From Pseudomonas sp. PB106 (lineage in GTDB: Bacteria; Pseudomonadota; Gammaproteobacteria; Pseudomonadales; Pseudomonadaceae), in the NCBI RefSeq assembly GCF_009764645.1, contig NZ_RWIM01000194.1, forward strand, positions 1 to 40,784: a stretch of 40,784 bases of DNA, given 5' to 3'. Below the pieces are notes generated by a model that was not told where the DNA came from, did no database searches, and worked only from the letters and a program-made list of their open reading frames with translations. Below are positions 25,881-33,506 of the stretch, piece by piece. The translations under genes were made by a program, and so were the position numbers. How positions within the stretch are numbered: position 1 is the first letter of the stretch; each line of letters begins with the position of its first letter.

Positions 25881-25904
25881 ACACAGTGCGGCGTGAAACT
25901 GTGT
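25881..25904. promoter_or_regulatory. Palindrome upstream of the ferredoxin gene
   Basis: ACACAGT and ACTGTGT are perfect inverted copies 10 bases apart, which puts the arms on one face of the helix. It ends 37 bases before the ferredoxin ATG. No T-run follows, so a terminator is unlikely. A second overlapping repeat, GTGTG-N5-CACAC, spans 25901-25915. I take it as a candidate operator for the biosynthetic operon. Confidence 0.4.
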
Positions 25905-25941
25905 GCCTGCCACACGAACTTTACTATTGATAGGGGCATGT

Positions 25942-26238
25942 ATGGCGCTGCACACATTAACCATTAATGCGCACCAACTTGAATTTCAGTTACCGACTAA
26001 CGCGCCCTTTACCGATATCGAATACGAAGCCGGCGGGAAGAATCTGATCCCGTTGGGCTGTCGGGTCGGGGCGTGCGGGGCCTGTCTGATCAAGGTGACG
26101 TCAGGTATCGAGGCGTTGAACCCTCGGGATGACGATGAAGAAGCATTTATCGAAGTACTGGGTTACAGCGGTGAAGAATACCGCCTGGCATGCCAGTGCC
26201 TACTAAGAGGTGAAGTGGCCATTGACATCATTGGCTGA
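25942..26238 (+). CDS. Plant-type [2Fe-2S] ferredoxin
   Basis: A 98-residue single-domain ferredoxin. The cluster ligands are Cys40, Cys45 and Cys48 (C-x4-C-x2-C in GCRVGACGACLIKV) with Cys84 as the fourth (RLACQC; Cys86 is an alternative). This is the plant/cyanobacterial Fer2 pattern, not the adrenodoxin pattern. It carries single electrons in the cytoplasm. ATG 25942 has AGGGG five bases before it; another ATG at 25938 is out of frame. It is first in a same-strand series and lies 88 bases before the diiron oxidase, so the natural reading is that it feeds electrons to that enzyme. No matching reductase gene is present in the window, so a cellular ferredoxin reductase would have to serve. 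Confidence 0.9.
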   Translation: MALHTLTINAHQLEFQLPTNAPFTDIEYEAGGKNLIPLGCRVGACGACLIKVTSGIEALNPRDDDEEAFIEVLGYSGEEYRLACQCLLRGEVAIDIIG

Positions 26239-26326
26239 TGTAACGCTGTTGAAATCGTTGTGCAAGTAACACTGGAAGTTTGGTCATTGTTTCAACCGTT
26301 ATCCATAAACTAAAAAGGACTTGATG

Positions 26327-27079
26327 ATGCTTAACCGTGTAAAGAATGTTGGCTATGGTGATACCACACCTTTCCTCAATGCTGCCGGCTCGGTCAATCT
26401 GCGCGCCGAGATCGACAAGATCATCGACGTGCAAGTGGAGCAGTGGTACGCCACCGTTCCGCAGGCCGCGCACCTGGAAGGCAAGGACGTTAACAGCGAG
26501 TACTACAAGCGCCACCTGATCGAAACCGCATGGCGCATCCGTCTGCTGCGCGTTGCCGAAGCCAAGGCACTGGTCGAAGTGGCCAAGGTCAGCCCTGCCG
26601 CCGCGCAGATCTGGGCGCACTACGAACAGGAAGAGATGCTCCATGACGAACTGTTCATCGATGACCTGAAGCGTGTCGGTGTCAGCCGCGAAGAGTTCCT
26701 CGCCACCGAACCGTACCTGTCGACAAAGCTGCTGGCCGGTTTCTTCTCCTACCTGCTCGACCATGAAGGCCCGCTCGGCGTAATCGCCTATTCCTACCTG
26801 GTTGAATACGTCAACGTGAAGCTTGAGCCGCGCAAGCTCGAAGCACTCAAGGCATCGGTGGGCGAGACCAAGATTGTTGGCCAGGTGTCCCATTCGCATA
26901 CCGACATCAACGATGACCACCCGGGTGAAGTCTGGGCAGCCCTGCGCTTCCTGATCAAAGGCGAGCAGGACATTGCCGCGCTGAAACGCTACCTCGAGGA
27001 GCACCAGAAAATCCTCGCGATGTACTTCAGCGAGCTGTACATCAACACCCTGGCCAAGCCGCAAGACAAGGCCGCTTAA
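26327..27079 (+). CDS. Haem-oxygenase-like diiron oxidase (HDO)
   Basis: A 250-residue, mostly helical protein of the haem-oxygenase-like/TenA-like diiron group ('iron-containing redox enzyme'). Likely metal ligands are Glu103 and His106 (E-x2-H in QEEMLHDE), Glu160 (YLVEY) and His191 and His198 in SHSHTDINDDH. The order and spacing follow UndA (E101-x2-H104, E159, H194, H201). The position that is usually Asp in H-x3-D-x2-H is Asn195 here unless the register shifts to His189/Asp193. Such enzymes use O2 for decarboxylation, desaturation, C-C cleavage or N-oxygenation of amino acids and fatty acids. ATG 26327 is preferred over 26324 because AAGGA lies seven bases upstream. It is placed between ferredoxin and three ATP-grasp genes. 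Confidence 0.8.
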   Translation: MLNRVKNVGYGDTTPFLNAAGSVNLRAEIDKIIDVQVEQWYATVPQAAHLEGKDVNSEYYKRHLIETAWRIRLLRVAEAKALVEVAKVSPAAAQIWAHYEQEEMLHDELFIDDLKRVGVSREEFLATEPYLSTKLLAGFFSYLLDHEGPLGVIAYSYLVEYVNVKLEPRKLEALKASVGETKIVGQVSHSHTDINDDHPGEVWAALRFLIKGEQDIAALKRYLEEHQKILAMYFSELYINTLAKPQDKAA

Positions 27080-27094
27080 GCCATGGAGCAGGCA

Positions 27095-28582
27095 ATGAAT
27101 TCGAACCAACCCGGTGTTTTGATCCTGAGCCACTGCGGCTTTTCTTTTCTCGAAGATCTGAAGGAGGAGCTGCAGCGCCGCCAGCTCCGGTGTTTCGTGC
27201 TGTCTTCATTGCCGCTTCCGGAACATGTACCGGCCCGCCTGGAACAGATTCACGCCTGGGCGGACCGGCTATTCACCACTGACAACCATCAGTTGAAGCC
27301 GGGGGATGTGCAAAACGCACTGGAGGCCCTGCGCAAGTCGGGCGAACAGGTGACTTGCTGCATCAGCGTATGGGAAGGCTATCGCCACTTGATGGCCACA
27401 GCCAATGCGTCGCTCGGTACTTATGACATTGATCCGGGGCAGGCGCTGGCTCTGCGCAACAAGCTCAATGTGCGTAACCGACTGGCTGAAGCGGGTCTGT
27501 CGCAAGCCCACGCATTTGCGCTGACGGCTGCGGTGCTGGAAACCTTGCAGACACAGGATCAGCGGTATTTCATCAAGCCAATTTACGGTATTGCTTCCTA
27601 CGCAGCATTTGCGCTGCGCCAGGACACCACTTGGGATGCACTGGAGGCGCTGCGTCTGGCCTCTGCCGAGGACACGGTGTACGCCTCGGCATTCAACGAT
27701 GGACTGACATTCATGGCGGAGAACTACATTCCCGGCCACGAGTTCAGCTTCGAGACTCTGTTAGTGGATGGTCAGGTACACGTCGTGGCCATCCATGAAA
27801 AACACGAAGTAACCGAGACCGCCGAAACGGTACTTGAAGACAGCTGCACCACGCCCCCTGCCAGCCTTGACCAGGCACAGATTGCTGCCGGCCTGGATTG
27901 GCTGAAACAGGTGCTCGATTGCATGCAACTGAAATGGGGCTGCTATCACATCGAAGCCCGTTTCACTGGCAAGCACTGGGATCTGATCGAAATCAATCCA
28001 CGCGTGGGTGGCAGCCTGATCTCGCACAGTGTCGCGGCTGTGACGAACGGCCACAGCATGCTTTCGCTGTGGCTGGATCTGCTGCTGGCCAGTCAGGACG
28101 AGAGTCAGCCACGCCAGGCACTGCTCCAGCACCTGGCGGCGTTTGAATGGCATGCCGATGGAAGCTGCGAGCAAACCCTGGCGACCTTCTTTCGGGTGTA
28201 CTTCGCCCAACCGGGAACCCTGAGTTCGGTGACGCTCAACGAGTTACCGCTGGATCCGGTGGTGCAGCACATCCTGCTGAAAGCCGGCGATGTCATTCCG
28301 GCCCATGCGCGTGAAGTGTTTCTGGGGCAATTATTGTGGACGTTCAAGCGCGCTGATCGCGTTGCCGAACTGCAACGCCTGGCGCACATCTCCGCCACCG
28401 CGCTGGATATCCGCTATGAGGCCGATAGCACCTGGAACATCGCTGACCAATCGCCTGGAACATTACCGCTGTCGATGCCACACCCCATGGATGAGGAAGA
28501 ACAACATGTCGTTGCGAGCGCCTGTTTTGCTGATTGTGGACTACAACCTGAGCCGGATCGCCGACGTCCGCCACTTGCGTGA
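27095..28582 (+). CDS. ATP-grasp ligase 1
   Basis: A 495-residue ATP-grasp protein. Landmarks are Lys161 (YFIKPIYG), the adenine-binding AENYIPGHEFSFE at about 208-220, Glu287 (YHIEARF) and Glu299, Asn301, Arg303 in EINPRVGG, which bind Mg-ATP. The layout matches the CPSase/L-amino-acid-ligase group that joins a carboxylate, as acyl phosphate, to an amine. The extra C-terminal region after about 330 is long. ATG 27095 has GGAG six bases before it, better than ATG 27083. It starts 15 bases after the HDO gene. Its last 25 codons overlap the next gene and look unrelated to the fold, so a frameshift near the end is possible. Confidence 0.85.
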   Translation: MNSNQPGVLILSHCGFSFLEDLKEELQRRQLRCFVLSSLPLPEHVPARLEQIHAWADRLFTTDNHQLKPGDVQNALEALRKSGEQVTCCISVWEGYRHLMATANASLGTYDIDPGQALALRNKLNVRNRLAEAGLSQAHAFALTAAVLETLQTQDQRYFIKPIYGIASYAAFALRQDTTWDALEALRLASAEDTVYASAFNDGLTFMAENYIPGHEFSFETLLVDGQVHVVAIHEKHEVTETAETVLEDSCTTPPASLDQAQIAAGLDWLKQVLDCMQLKWGCYHIEARFTGKHWDLIEINPRVGGSLISHSVAAVTNGHSMLSLWLDLLLASQDESQPRQALLQHLAAFEWHADGSCEQTLATFFRVYFAQPGTLSSVTLNELPLDPVVQHILLKAGDVIPAHAREVFLGQLLWTFKRADRVAELQRLAHISATALDIRYEADSTWNIADQSPGTLPLSMPHPMDEEEQHVVASACFADCGLQPEPDRRRPPLA

Positions 28583-29837
28583 CCACGCGCGCCAACAATG
28601 GGGCGCGCAGACCTGGCTCGTCAGGGCCAATCCACAGGCTCATGATCAAGGCATCAGCGACCGGGTGATCGATGCCGATCCACTGGCCGCCGATTTCATC
28701 AACCTCGCCTTGAATCAATTGGGCGATGACGCTGCGCGGATCAGCGCCGGCATCGTCTTTTCCGACAACGCGGTGGCCAGTGGTGCCGGGCTGCTGGAGC
28801 GTCTCGGCTTGGCGGTGGACTGTGCGCAACTGGCACTGGGCGCGTTCGACAAACTGGCATACCGCATCGCCGAAAATCGCCTGCGCCCGGCGCTGAACCA
28901 GTTGGGTGTGAACCTGCCGGATTTCGCGCAGATCGGCTGCATCGACGATGTGCGCCATTTTGCCGGCCGCCAGCAGCTCGGCTTCGTCATCAAGCCTGCG
29001 TGCGAAGGCAACAATCGCGGGGTCGTGATGGTCGCGCCGGGCGGTGATTGCGAGCAGGCGTTTGCCGAAGTCGCACCCTATCTGCACGGCGGTGTGTTGG
29101 CCGAAGCGTTCATCTCGTTCACCCGCGAATACTCATACGATGGCCTCGGCAAGCTGTGGTTCATCACCGAGAAAGTCAGCGCCACCGGCCGCTATCCGGT
29201 CGAAGTCGCACAGATCCTGCCAGCACGGCTGAGCGAACAGGAACAGTTGGCGATTCACGTGGCGGGCGAGCAGGTCAACCGTTTGGTCGGCCAGCGTATC
29301 GGCCCGTTTCATAACGAGATCAAGCTCAGCGACGACGGCAAGAACACCGCGGTGATTGAACCGAACCGGCGCCCCGGGGGCATGAAAATCTGGACTCTGG
29401 CGCAAGCCGTGTACGGGCTTGACCTGTATGCGGCCTGGGTCGATTCAGTGTTTGCCGGGCACGTTGCAGACGTGCTGCCTGCCGCTACCTGCAGTGCCGC
29501 CACGGTGATGTTCGGAGTGCCGCGCGACATCACGCTCGAAGTCGCTGAACTCGGTGACCTGGCAGGCCTGATCGCTGAAACGCTGGAGCTGGCGGCAGAG
29601 ACCCTGAACCTGGCGCGCGCCGACATTGCCCTGCTCGAGAGCGCGTGGGTGGCCGGCGAGTCGCGGCTGATCCATGCGACACCGCGTGACAACAGCGATT
29701 TCGTCGCCCATGCCTGTGTCGCACTGCACAACCCGTCTGTGGATATCCGCGATCTGGTGCGAGCCCTGCGCGAGCAGTGGCTGCGGGTGCTTGATCGCTC
29801 TCTGAGCGTCGAGCTGCTGTTCAAAGTGGCGTCCTGA
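28506..29837 (+). CDS. ATP-grasp ligase 2
   Basis: A 443-residue ATP-grasp protein, different in sequence from its neighbours. Lys163 lies in FVIKPACEGNNRG, followed by LAEAFISFTREYSYDG (about 198-212; Glu200), Glu271 (FHNEIKL) and Glu285, Asn287, Arg289 in EPNRRPGG. Thus the E-x3-R-x-G-G Mg-ATP motif is kept. ATG 28506 has GAGGA eight bases upstream, inside the end of ligase 1 (77-base overlap). Expected chemistry is ATP-dependent amide or ester formation through an acyl phosphate. Substrates are not readable. It is followed after 31 bases by ligase 3. Confidence 0.85.
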   Translation: MSLRAPVLLIVDYNLSRIADVRHLRDHARQQWGAQTWLVRANPQAHDQGISDRVIDADPLAADFINLALNQLGDDAARISAGIVFSDNAVASGAGLLERLGLAVDCAQLALGAFDKLAYRIAENRLRPALNQLGVNLPDFAQIGCIDDVRHFAGRQQLGFVIKPACEGNNRGVVMVAPGGDCEQAFAEVAPYLHGGVLAEAFISFTREYSYDGLGKLWFITEKVSATGRYPVEVAQILPARLSEQEQLAIHVAGEQVNRLVGQRIGPFHNEIKLSDDGKNTAVIEPNRRPGGMKIWTLAQAVYGLDLYAAWVDSVFAGHVADVLPAATCSAATVMFGVPRDITLEVAELGDLAGLIAETLELAAETLNLARADIALLESAWVAGESRLIHATPRDNSDFVAHACVALHNPSVDIRDLVRALREQWLRVLDRSLSVELLFKVAS

Positions 29838-29868
29838 CTTCCGTCTATAACGTTTCGAGAGTACGCGC

Positions 29869-31098
29869 ATGAAAATTCTGATTCTGCATCGAGTGCCCTA
29901 CCCGCGCATCGAGTACCACCGTGGCATCGATCATGATCTGCACGAGGTCACCTATCTGGGCAAACAGTCGGCGATCGATACGCTGCCACCGCAACTGCGC
30001 TGCACCCGGATCGTCCGGCCGGGGCTGTCTAGCGCTTACGATGAAGCTATGGCATGGCTGGCGAATGATCTGCAACGTTTTGACCGGATCATCTCGATGT
30101 CCGAATACGAACTGCTCGACGCCGCACGTCTGCGCGAAGCATTGAATGTCGAAGGCGCGTCGCTGGCGGCGGTCAATCTGGCGCGCAACAAGCTCGACAT
30201 GAAGGCCGCCGTGCAGGCGCGAAAATTGCGCGTGCCACGCTTCATGGCACTGGAGCGCTATCTGGCATTGCAGGGCCACGTGCCATGGCGCGGGGCGACC
30301 GTGCTCAAGCCGCACAGTGGCGCGTCGAGTCTTGATGTCAGCATCCACCAGCAGCCGGCCTGTGCCTTCGATGAAATCCGCCACAAGGTCAGCCAGCTGT
30401 CGTTGCGCATCGAAGAGTTTCAGGTCGAAGAGTTCATCAGCGGCCCGATTCGGCATTTTGACGGTCTGGTGCAGGACGGACAAATCCTCACCCTGCTCTC
30501 CAGTGAATATGTCGGCACCTGTCTGGATTACATGGAGCGCGGTCAGCCGTTGGGCTCCTGGCATCTTGAAACCACGGCCACCATGAAGGCGTGGGTCAGC
30601 GCTGCGCTGGCAGCGGTGCAGATTCGCAACGGTGCATTCCATCTTGAAGCCATCATGGAAGGTGATGAGCCGGTGTTTCTTGAGGTCGGCAACCGGGTCG
30701 GCGGCGCTGATGTCGTCGCGACCTACGAGTTGGCCACCGGTATTCATCTGCCGTCGCTGGAGCTGCGTATCCATATTGAAGGCGCACTCGATCTCCAACA
30801 CCTGAATCTTCAGGCACCCGACCTGGGTTTTGGCTGGTTTGTGTTCCCCGGACACATGTTGTCCGAGCGCAACTACCAAGGCCTTAACGGCGCAGAGGAA
30901 CTGCGCACCAGTCCCGTCGTGGTGCAGTGGAACGAGCTGCAGCCGGGCGCGCTGCTGCCGGAACACGTGACTTATTCAGCGTTCGAGGCACCGCTGGCCG
31001 GGATCGTCAAGACCGCCGACCCGCAACAAACCCGCGCCTGGATGCAAACGCTGTTTGCCCGAGTGAGCCTTGCCGAACACCTGACATCCGTCGCGTGA
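29869..31098 (+). CDS. ATP-grasp ligase 3
   Basis: A 409-residue ATP-grasp protein with a short N-terminal domain (MKILILHRVPYPRIEYHRG). Lys147 is in TVLKPHSGASS, the adenine segment is QVEEFISGPIRHFDG (185-199), and Mg-ATP is held by Glu260 (FHLEAI) and Glu272/Arg276 in EVGNRVGG, again E-x3-R-x-G-G. It is clearly the same superfamily as ligases 1 and 2 but not a recent duplicate. GAGAG lies eight bases before the ATG. It is followed after 31 bases by the EamA exporter, so the three ligases, exporter and HDO form one operon. Confidence 0.85.
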   Translation: MKILILHRVPYPRIEYHRGIDHDLHEVTYLGKQSAIDTLPPQLRCTRIVRPGLSSAYDEAMAWLANDLQRFDRIISMSEYELLDAARLREALNVEGASLAAVNLARNKLDMKAAVQARKLRVPRFMALERYLALQGHVPWRGATVLKPHSGASSLDVSIHQQPACAFDEIRHKVSQLSLRIEEFQVEEFISGPIRHFDGLVQDGQILTLLSSEYVGTCLDYMERGQPLGSWHLETTATMKAWVSAALAAVQIRNGAFHLEAIMEGDEPVFLEVGNRVGGADVVATYELATGIHLPSLELRIHIEGALDLQHLNLQAPDLGFGWFVFPGHMLSERNYQGLNGAEELRTSPVVVQWNELQPGALLPEHVTYSAFEAPLAGIVKTADPQQTRAWMQTLFARVSLAEHLTSVA

Positions 31099-31129
31099 CA
31101 CCGCCCACCCTTATCAAGGCGATTCCTTT

Positions 31130-32026
31130 ATGAAACCACTGCACGTCGTATTGGCTGTACTGATCACGGCAATCTGGGGGGTTAATTTCTCGGTGATCAA
31201 ACTGGGACTGGCCACCGTAGACCCGTTCATCCTCGCGGGGATTCGCTTCAGCCTTTGTGCGTTGCCGGCGATCTTTTTCATCCGCAAGCCGAATGTGCCG
31301 TGGCGTTACATCGTCGGTTACGGACTGGTGTTCGGCATCGGCCTGTGGGGCATCGTCAACCTCGGCATCAAGGCCGGGTTGTCGGCGGGGATTGCTTCGC
31401 TGGTTCTGCAATTCAGCGCATTCTTCACCATCCTCCTCGGCGGCTGGGTGTTCAAGGAAGCGCTGACGCGTTTTCAGGTGCTGGGCATGCTGATCGCGCT
31501 TGGCGGTTTGCTGTGCATCATCCTGATCAGCGACGGTTCGGTAAGTTTGCCCGGTGTGCTGCTGGTGCTGCTGGGTGCCGTGTCGTGGAGCATCGCCAAT
31601 ATCATCAACAAGAAGGCCAGCACCAAGGAGGTTTTTGCTTTCCTCGTCTGGTCGAGCGCCTTTGCGCCGATCCCGTTGTTTGCCCTCGACTACGCGGTTA
31701 ACGGCAGCGCCGGCTACACCACGTTCGTCAGTCAGGTTGATACGACCGCCGTGCTGTCGATCCTGTTTCAGGTTTACCCCAACACGCTGTTCGCCTACTG
31801 GATCTGGAACTCGTTGCTCAAGACTTATCCGGTATCGACCGTCGCACCATTGTCGTTGCTGGTACCCATCTTCGGCATGCTCGGTTCGGTGGTGATCTTT
31901 CACGAAAGCGTGCCGGCGAGCAAAGTCCTCGCGGTGATTCTGATCGTGCTCGGCCTGGCGGTCGGTCTCTATGGCCAGCGTATTTTCAATGCTATGTTTG
32001 CGCGTCCTGCGCGCAGTTCAATATGA
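31130..32026 (+). CDS. EamA-family exporter
   Basis: A 298-residue inner-membrane protein with ten predicted helices in two EamA repeats: ITAIWGVNFSVIKLGL at the start, FKEALTRFQVLGMLIALGG at the end of the first repeat, and FHESVPASKVLAVILIVLG at the end of the second. It resembles E. coli EamA, an O-acetylserine/cysteine exporter, more than YedA. In this operon it probably moves the ligase product or an intermediate into the periplasm. Its stop overlaps a possible upstream start of the PLP enzyme by four bases, showing tight coupling between exporter and periplasmic enzyme. Confidence 0.88.
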   Translation: MKPLHVVLAVLITAIWGVNFSVIKLGLATVDPFILAGIRFSLCALPAIFFIRKPNVPWRYIVGYGLVFGIGLWGIVNLGIKAGLSAGIASLVLQFSAFFTILLGGWVFKEALTRFQVLGMLIALGGLLCIILISDGSVSLPGVLLVLLGAVSWSIANIINKKASTKEVFAFLVWSSAFAPIPLFALDYAVNGSAGYTTFVSQVDTTAVLSILFQVYPNTLFAYWIWNSLLKTYPVSTVAPLSLLVPIFGMLGSVVIFHESVPASKVLAVILIVLGLAVGLYGQRIFNAMFARPARSSI

Positions 32027-32043
32027 ATCGACAGGGAGTCCGT

Positions 32044-33393
32044 ATGGGTCTGGGAAGACGTGAATTCGTGGGGGCCGCCGTGGGCGCGACCCTGGCTGGA
32101 GGCAGCATGATTGCAAGTGTGGCAAATGCACAGGCGAGCAATTCGCCTGTTCACAAAGACGCGGTAACACCCCTGAACCCCAACGATTGGGCTTCAGTGC
32201 GGGCGCAGTTCAACCTGTCGCCGGAGTTTGTGCACCTCTCCAACTTTTTCCTCGCCTCCAACCCGAAACCGGTGCGCGATGCGATGGCCCGCCACCGCCA
32301 GGCCTTCGATGAAAACCCGTACACGTACCTCGAAGACAACATGTTTGCCAAACCGGAGGACATGGTCTGGCGCAAGGTCTGTACGGCCGCGGCCGAGTAC
32401 ACCGGCGGACGCCCCGAAGACATCGCCCTGACGACCAGCACCACCCAAGGCCTGGCGATGGTCTACAACGGTTTGAAACTCGCTGCGCACCAGGAAATTC
32501 TCACCACTCATCATGAGTGGTACACCCACGACGAGGCGATGCGCCTGGCGGTGGTCAAATGGGGCGGCAGCATTCGCCGGATCAATCTCTACGAAGGTCC
32601 CGAGGATGTCAGCACGGATGCCATCGTCACGCGCATTGAACAAGCCATCAGACCTGCCACCCGTATTCTCGCCATGACGTGGGTACATTCAGGCACCGGC
32701 GTGCGCTTGCCGGTGCGTGAGATCGGTGCTCTGGTAGCGGGCATCAATCGTGATCGCGCCGAAGCCGACCGGATCATCTATGTGATCGACGGCGTGCACG
32801 GCTTCGGCTGTTCCGAGGCGCAAGTGGCGAGTCTGGGCTGCGACTTTTTCAGCGCGGGCACTCACAAATGGATTTTGGGCCCACACGGCACGGGGCTGGT
32901 CTGGGCCCGTGAAGGTCAGTGGGCACAGATCACACCGACCATTCCGACCATCATGGCTGCCGAACCGGCCAACGCCTGGCGCCAGCAACGGGATCCACAG
33001 GGCCAGACGCAAGCGGCCTGGGTCAGCCCCGGTGGCTTCCTCGCGTTCGAAAACCAGTGGGCGATGATCGCAGCCTTCGAGTTCATTCAACAGATCGGCC
33101 GCAAGCGCATTGCCGAGCGCGTGTCTGAACTCAATGGCCAGCTGAAGGAAGGCCTGGCCAAGCTGCCCGCCGTTTACTTGCATACGCCACAGGCCGAGCA
33201 GTTCTCGGCCGGATTCGTCTGCTGTGATGTCAAGAATCGCGACCCCAGGGAGATCGTCGCTCGGCTCAAAGAGCAGAAGATCATCGCCAGCGCCACGCCC
33301 TACCGCCATTCGACGGTGCGCTTCTCCGCCGGGATCATCAACACGCCCGAAGACATCGACAAGACCCTCAAAGTCATGCGCTCGCTGGTCTGA
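32044..33393 (+). CDS. Tat-exported PLP enzyme, class V aminotransferase fold (PvdN-like)
   Basis: A 449-residue fold-type I PLP enzyme with a twin-arginine signal: GRREFVG (Arg5, Arg6), a weakly hydrophobic stretch (AAVGATLAGGSMIASV) and a likely ANA-QA cleavage near 29. Asp249 (VIDGVHGFG) should pair with the pyridine nitrogen and Lys275 (GTHKWILGP) form the Schiff base. The overall pattern is that of CefD and of PvdN, the Tat-exported periplasmic enzyme that modifies the glutamate side chain of pyoverdine. ATG 32044 has GGGAG five bases upstream; ATG 32023, overlapping the EamA stop, would add seven residues. No pyoverdine genes lie nearby, so this is probably a paralogue dedicated to the cluster's product. 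Confidence 0.85.
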   Translation: MGLGRREFVGAAVGATLAGGSMIASVANAQASNSPVHKDAVTPLNPNDWASVRAQFNLSPEFVHLSNFFLASNPKPVRDAMARHRQAFDENPYTYLEDNMFAKPEDMVWRKVCTAAAEYTGGRPEDIALTTSTTQGLAMVYNGLKLAAHQEILTTHHEWYTHDEAMRLAVVKWGGSIRRINLYEGPEDVSTDAIVTRIEQAIRPATRILAMTWVHSGTGVRLPVREIGALVAGINRDRAEADRIIYVIDGVHGFGCSEAQVASLGCDFFSAGTHKWILGPHGTGLVWAREGQWAQITPTIPTIMAAEPANAWRQQRDPQGQTQAAWVSPGGFLAFENQWAMIAAFEFIQQIGRKRIAERVSELNGQLKEGLAKLPAVYLHTPQAEQFSAGFVCCDVKNRDPREIVARLKEQKIIASATPYRHSTVRFSAGIINTPEDIDKTLKVMRSLV

Positions 33394-33445
33394 CACCCAG
33401 ACCGAATCAACGTCTGCTTCATGCACTGGCTCACCGCCGGTGCAG

Positions 33446-33466
33446 TCGCGGGTGCCCGCCTTTTAA
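33446..33466 (+). terminator. Weak terminator-like hairpin
   Basis: GCGGGTGCCCGC followed by CTTTT lies in the 113-base gap between the PLP enzyme and the MFS gene. The stem is only four or five base pairs, so it may at most reduce read-through into the last gene. Confidence 0.25.
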
Positions 33467-33506
33467 TTGAACAATCGCCGCGTCTCCAAGGGCAAGGATC
33501 GATGAC

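Noticed and set aside
26248..26296. GTTGAAA / TTTCAAC pair before the HDO gene
   Set aside because: Seven-base arms 35 bases apart are expected by chance at this scale, and no second feature supports a site.
29845..30966. A 373-codon minus-strand open frame over ligase 3
   Set aside because: The plus-strand ATP-grasp residues are intact and the operon layout supports the plus strand.
32044..33393. Calling the PLP enzyme pvdN itself
   Set aside because: The resemblance is clear, but no pyoverdine gene is nearby and the enzyme sits in an operon with unrelated ligases, so the symbol would be misleading without a tree.
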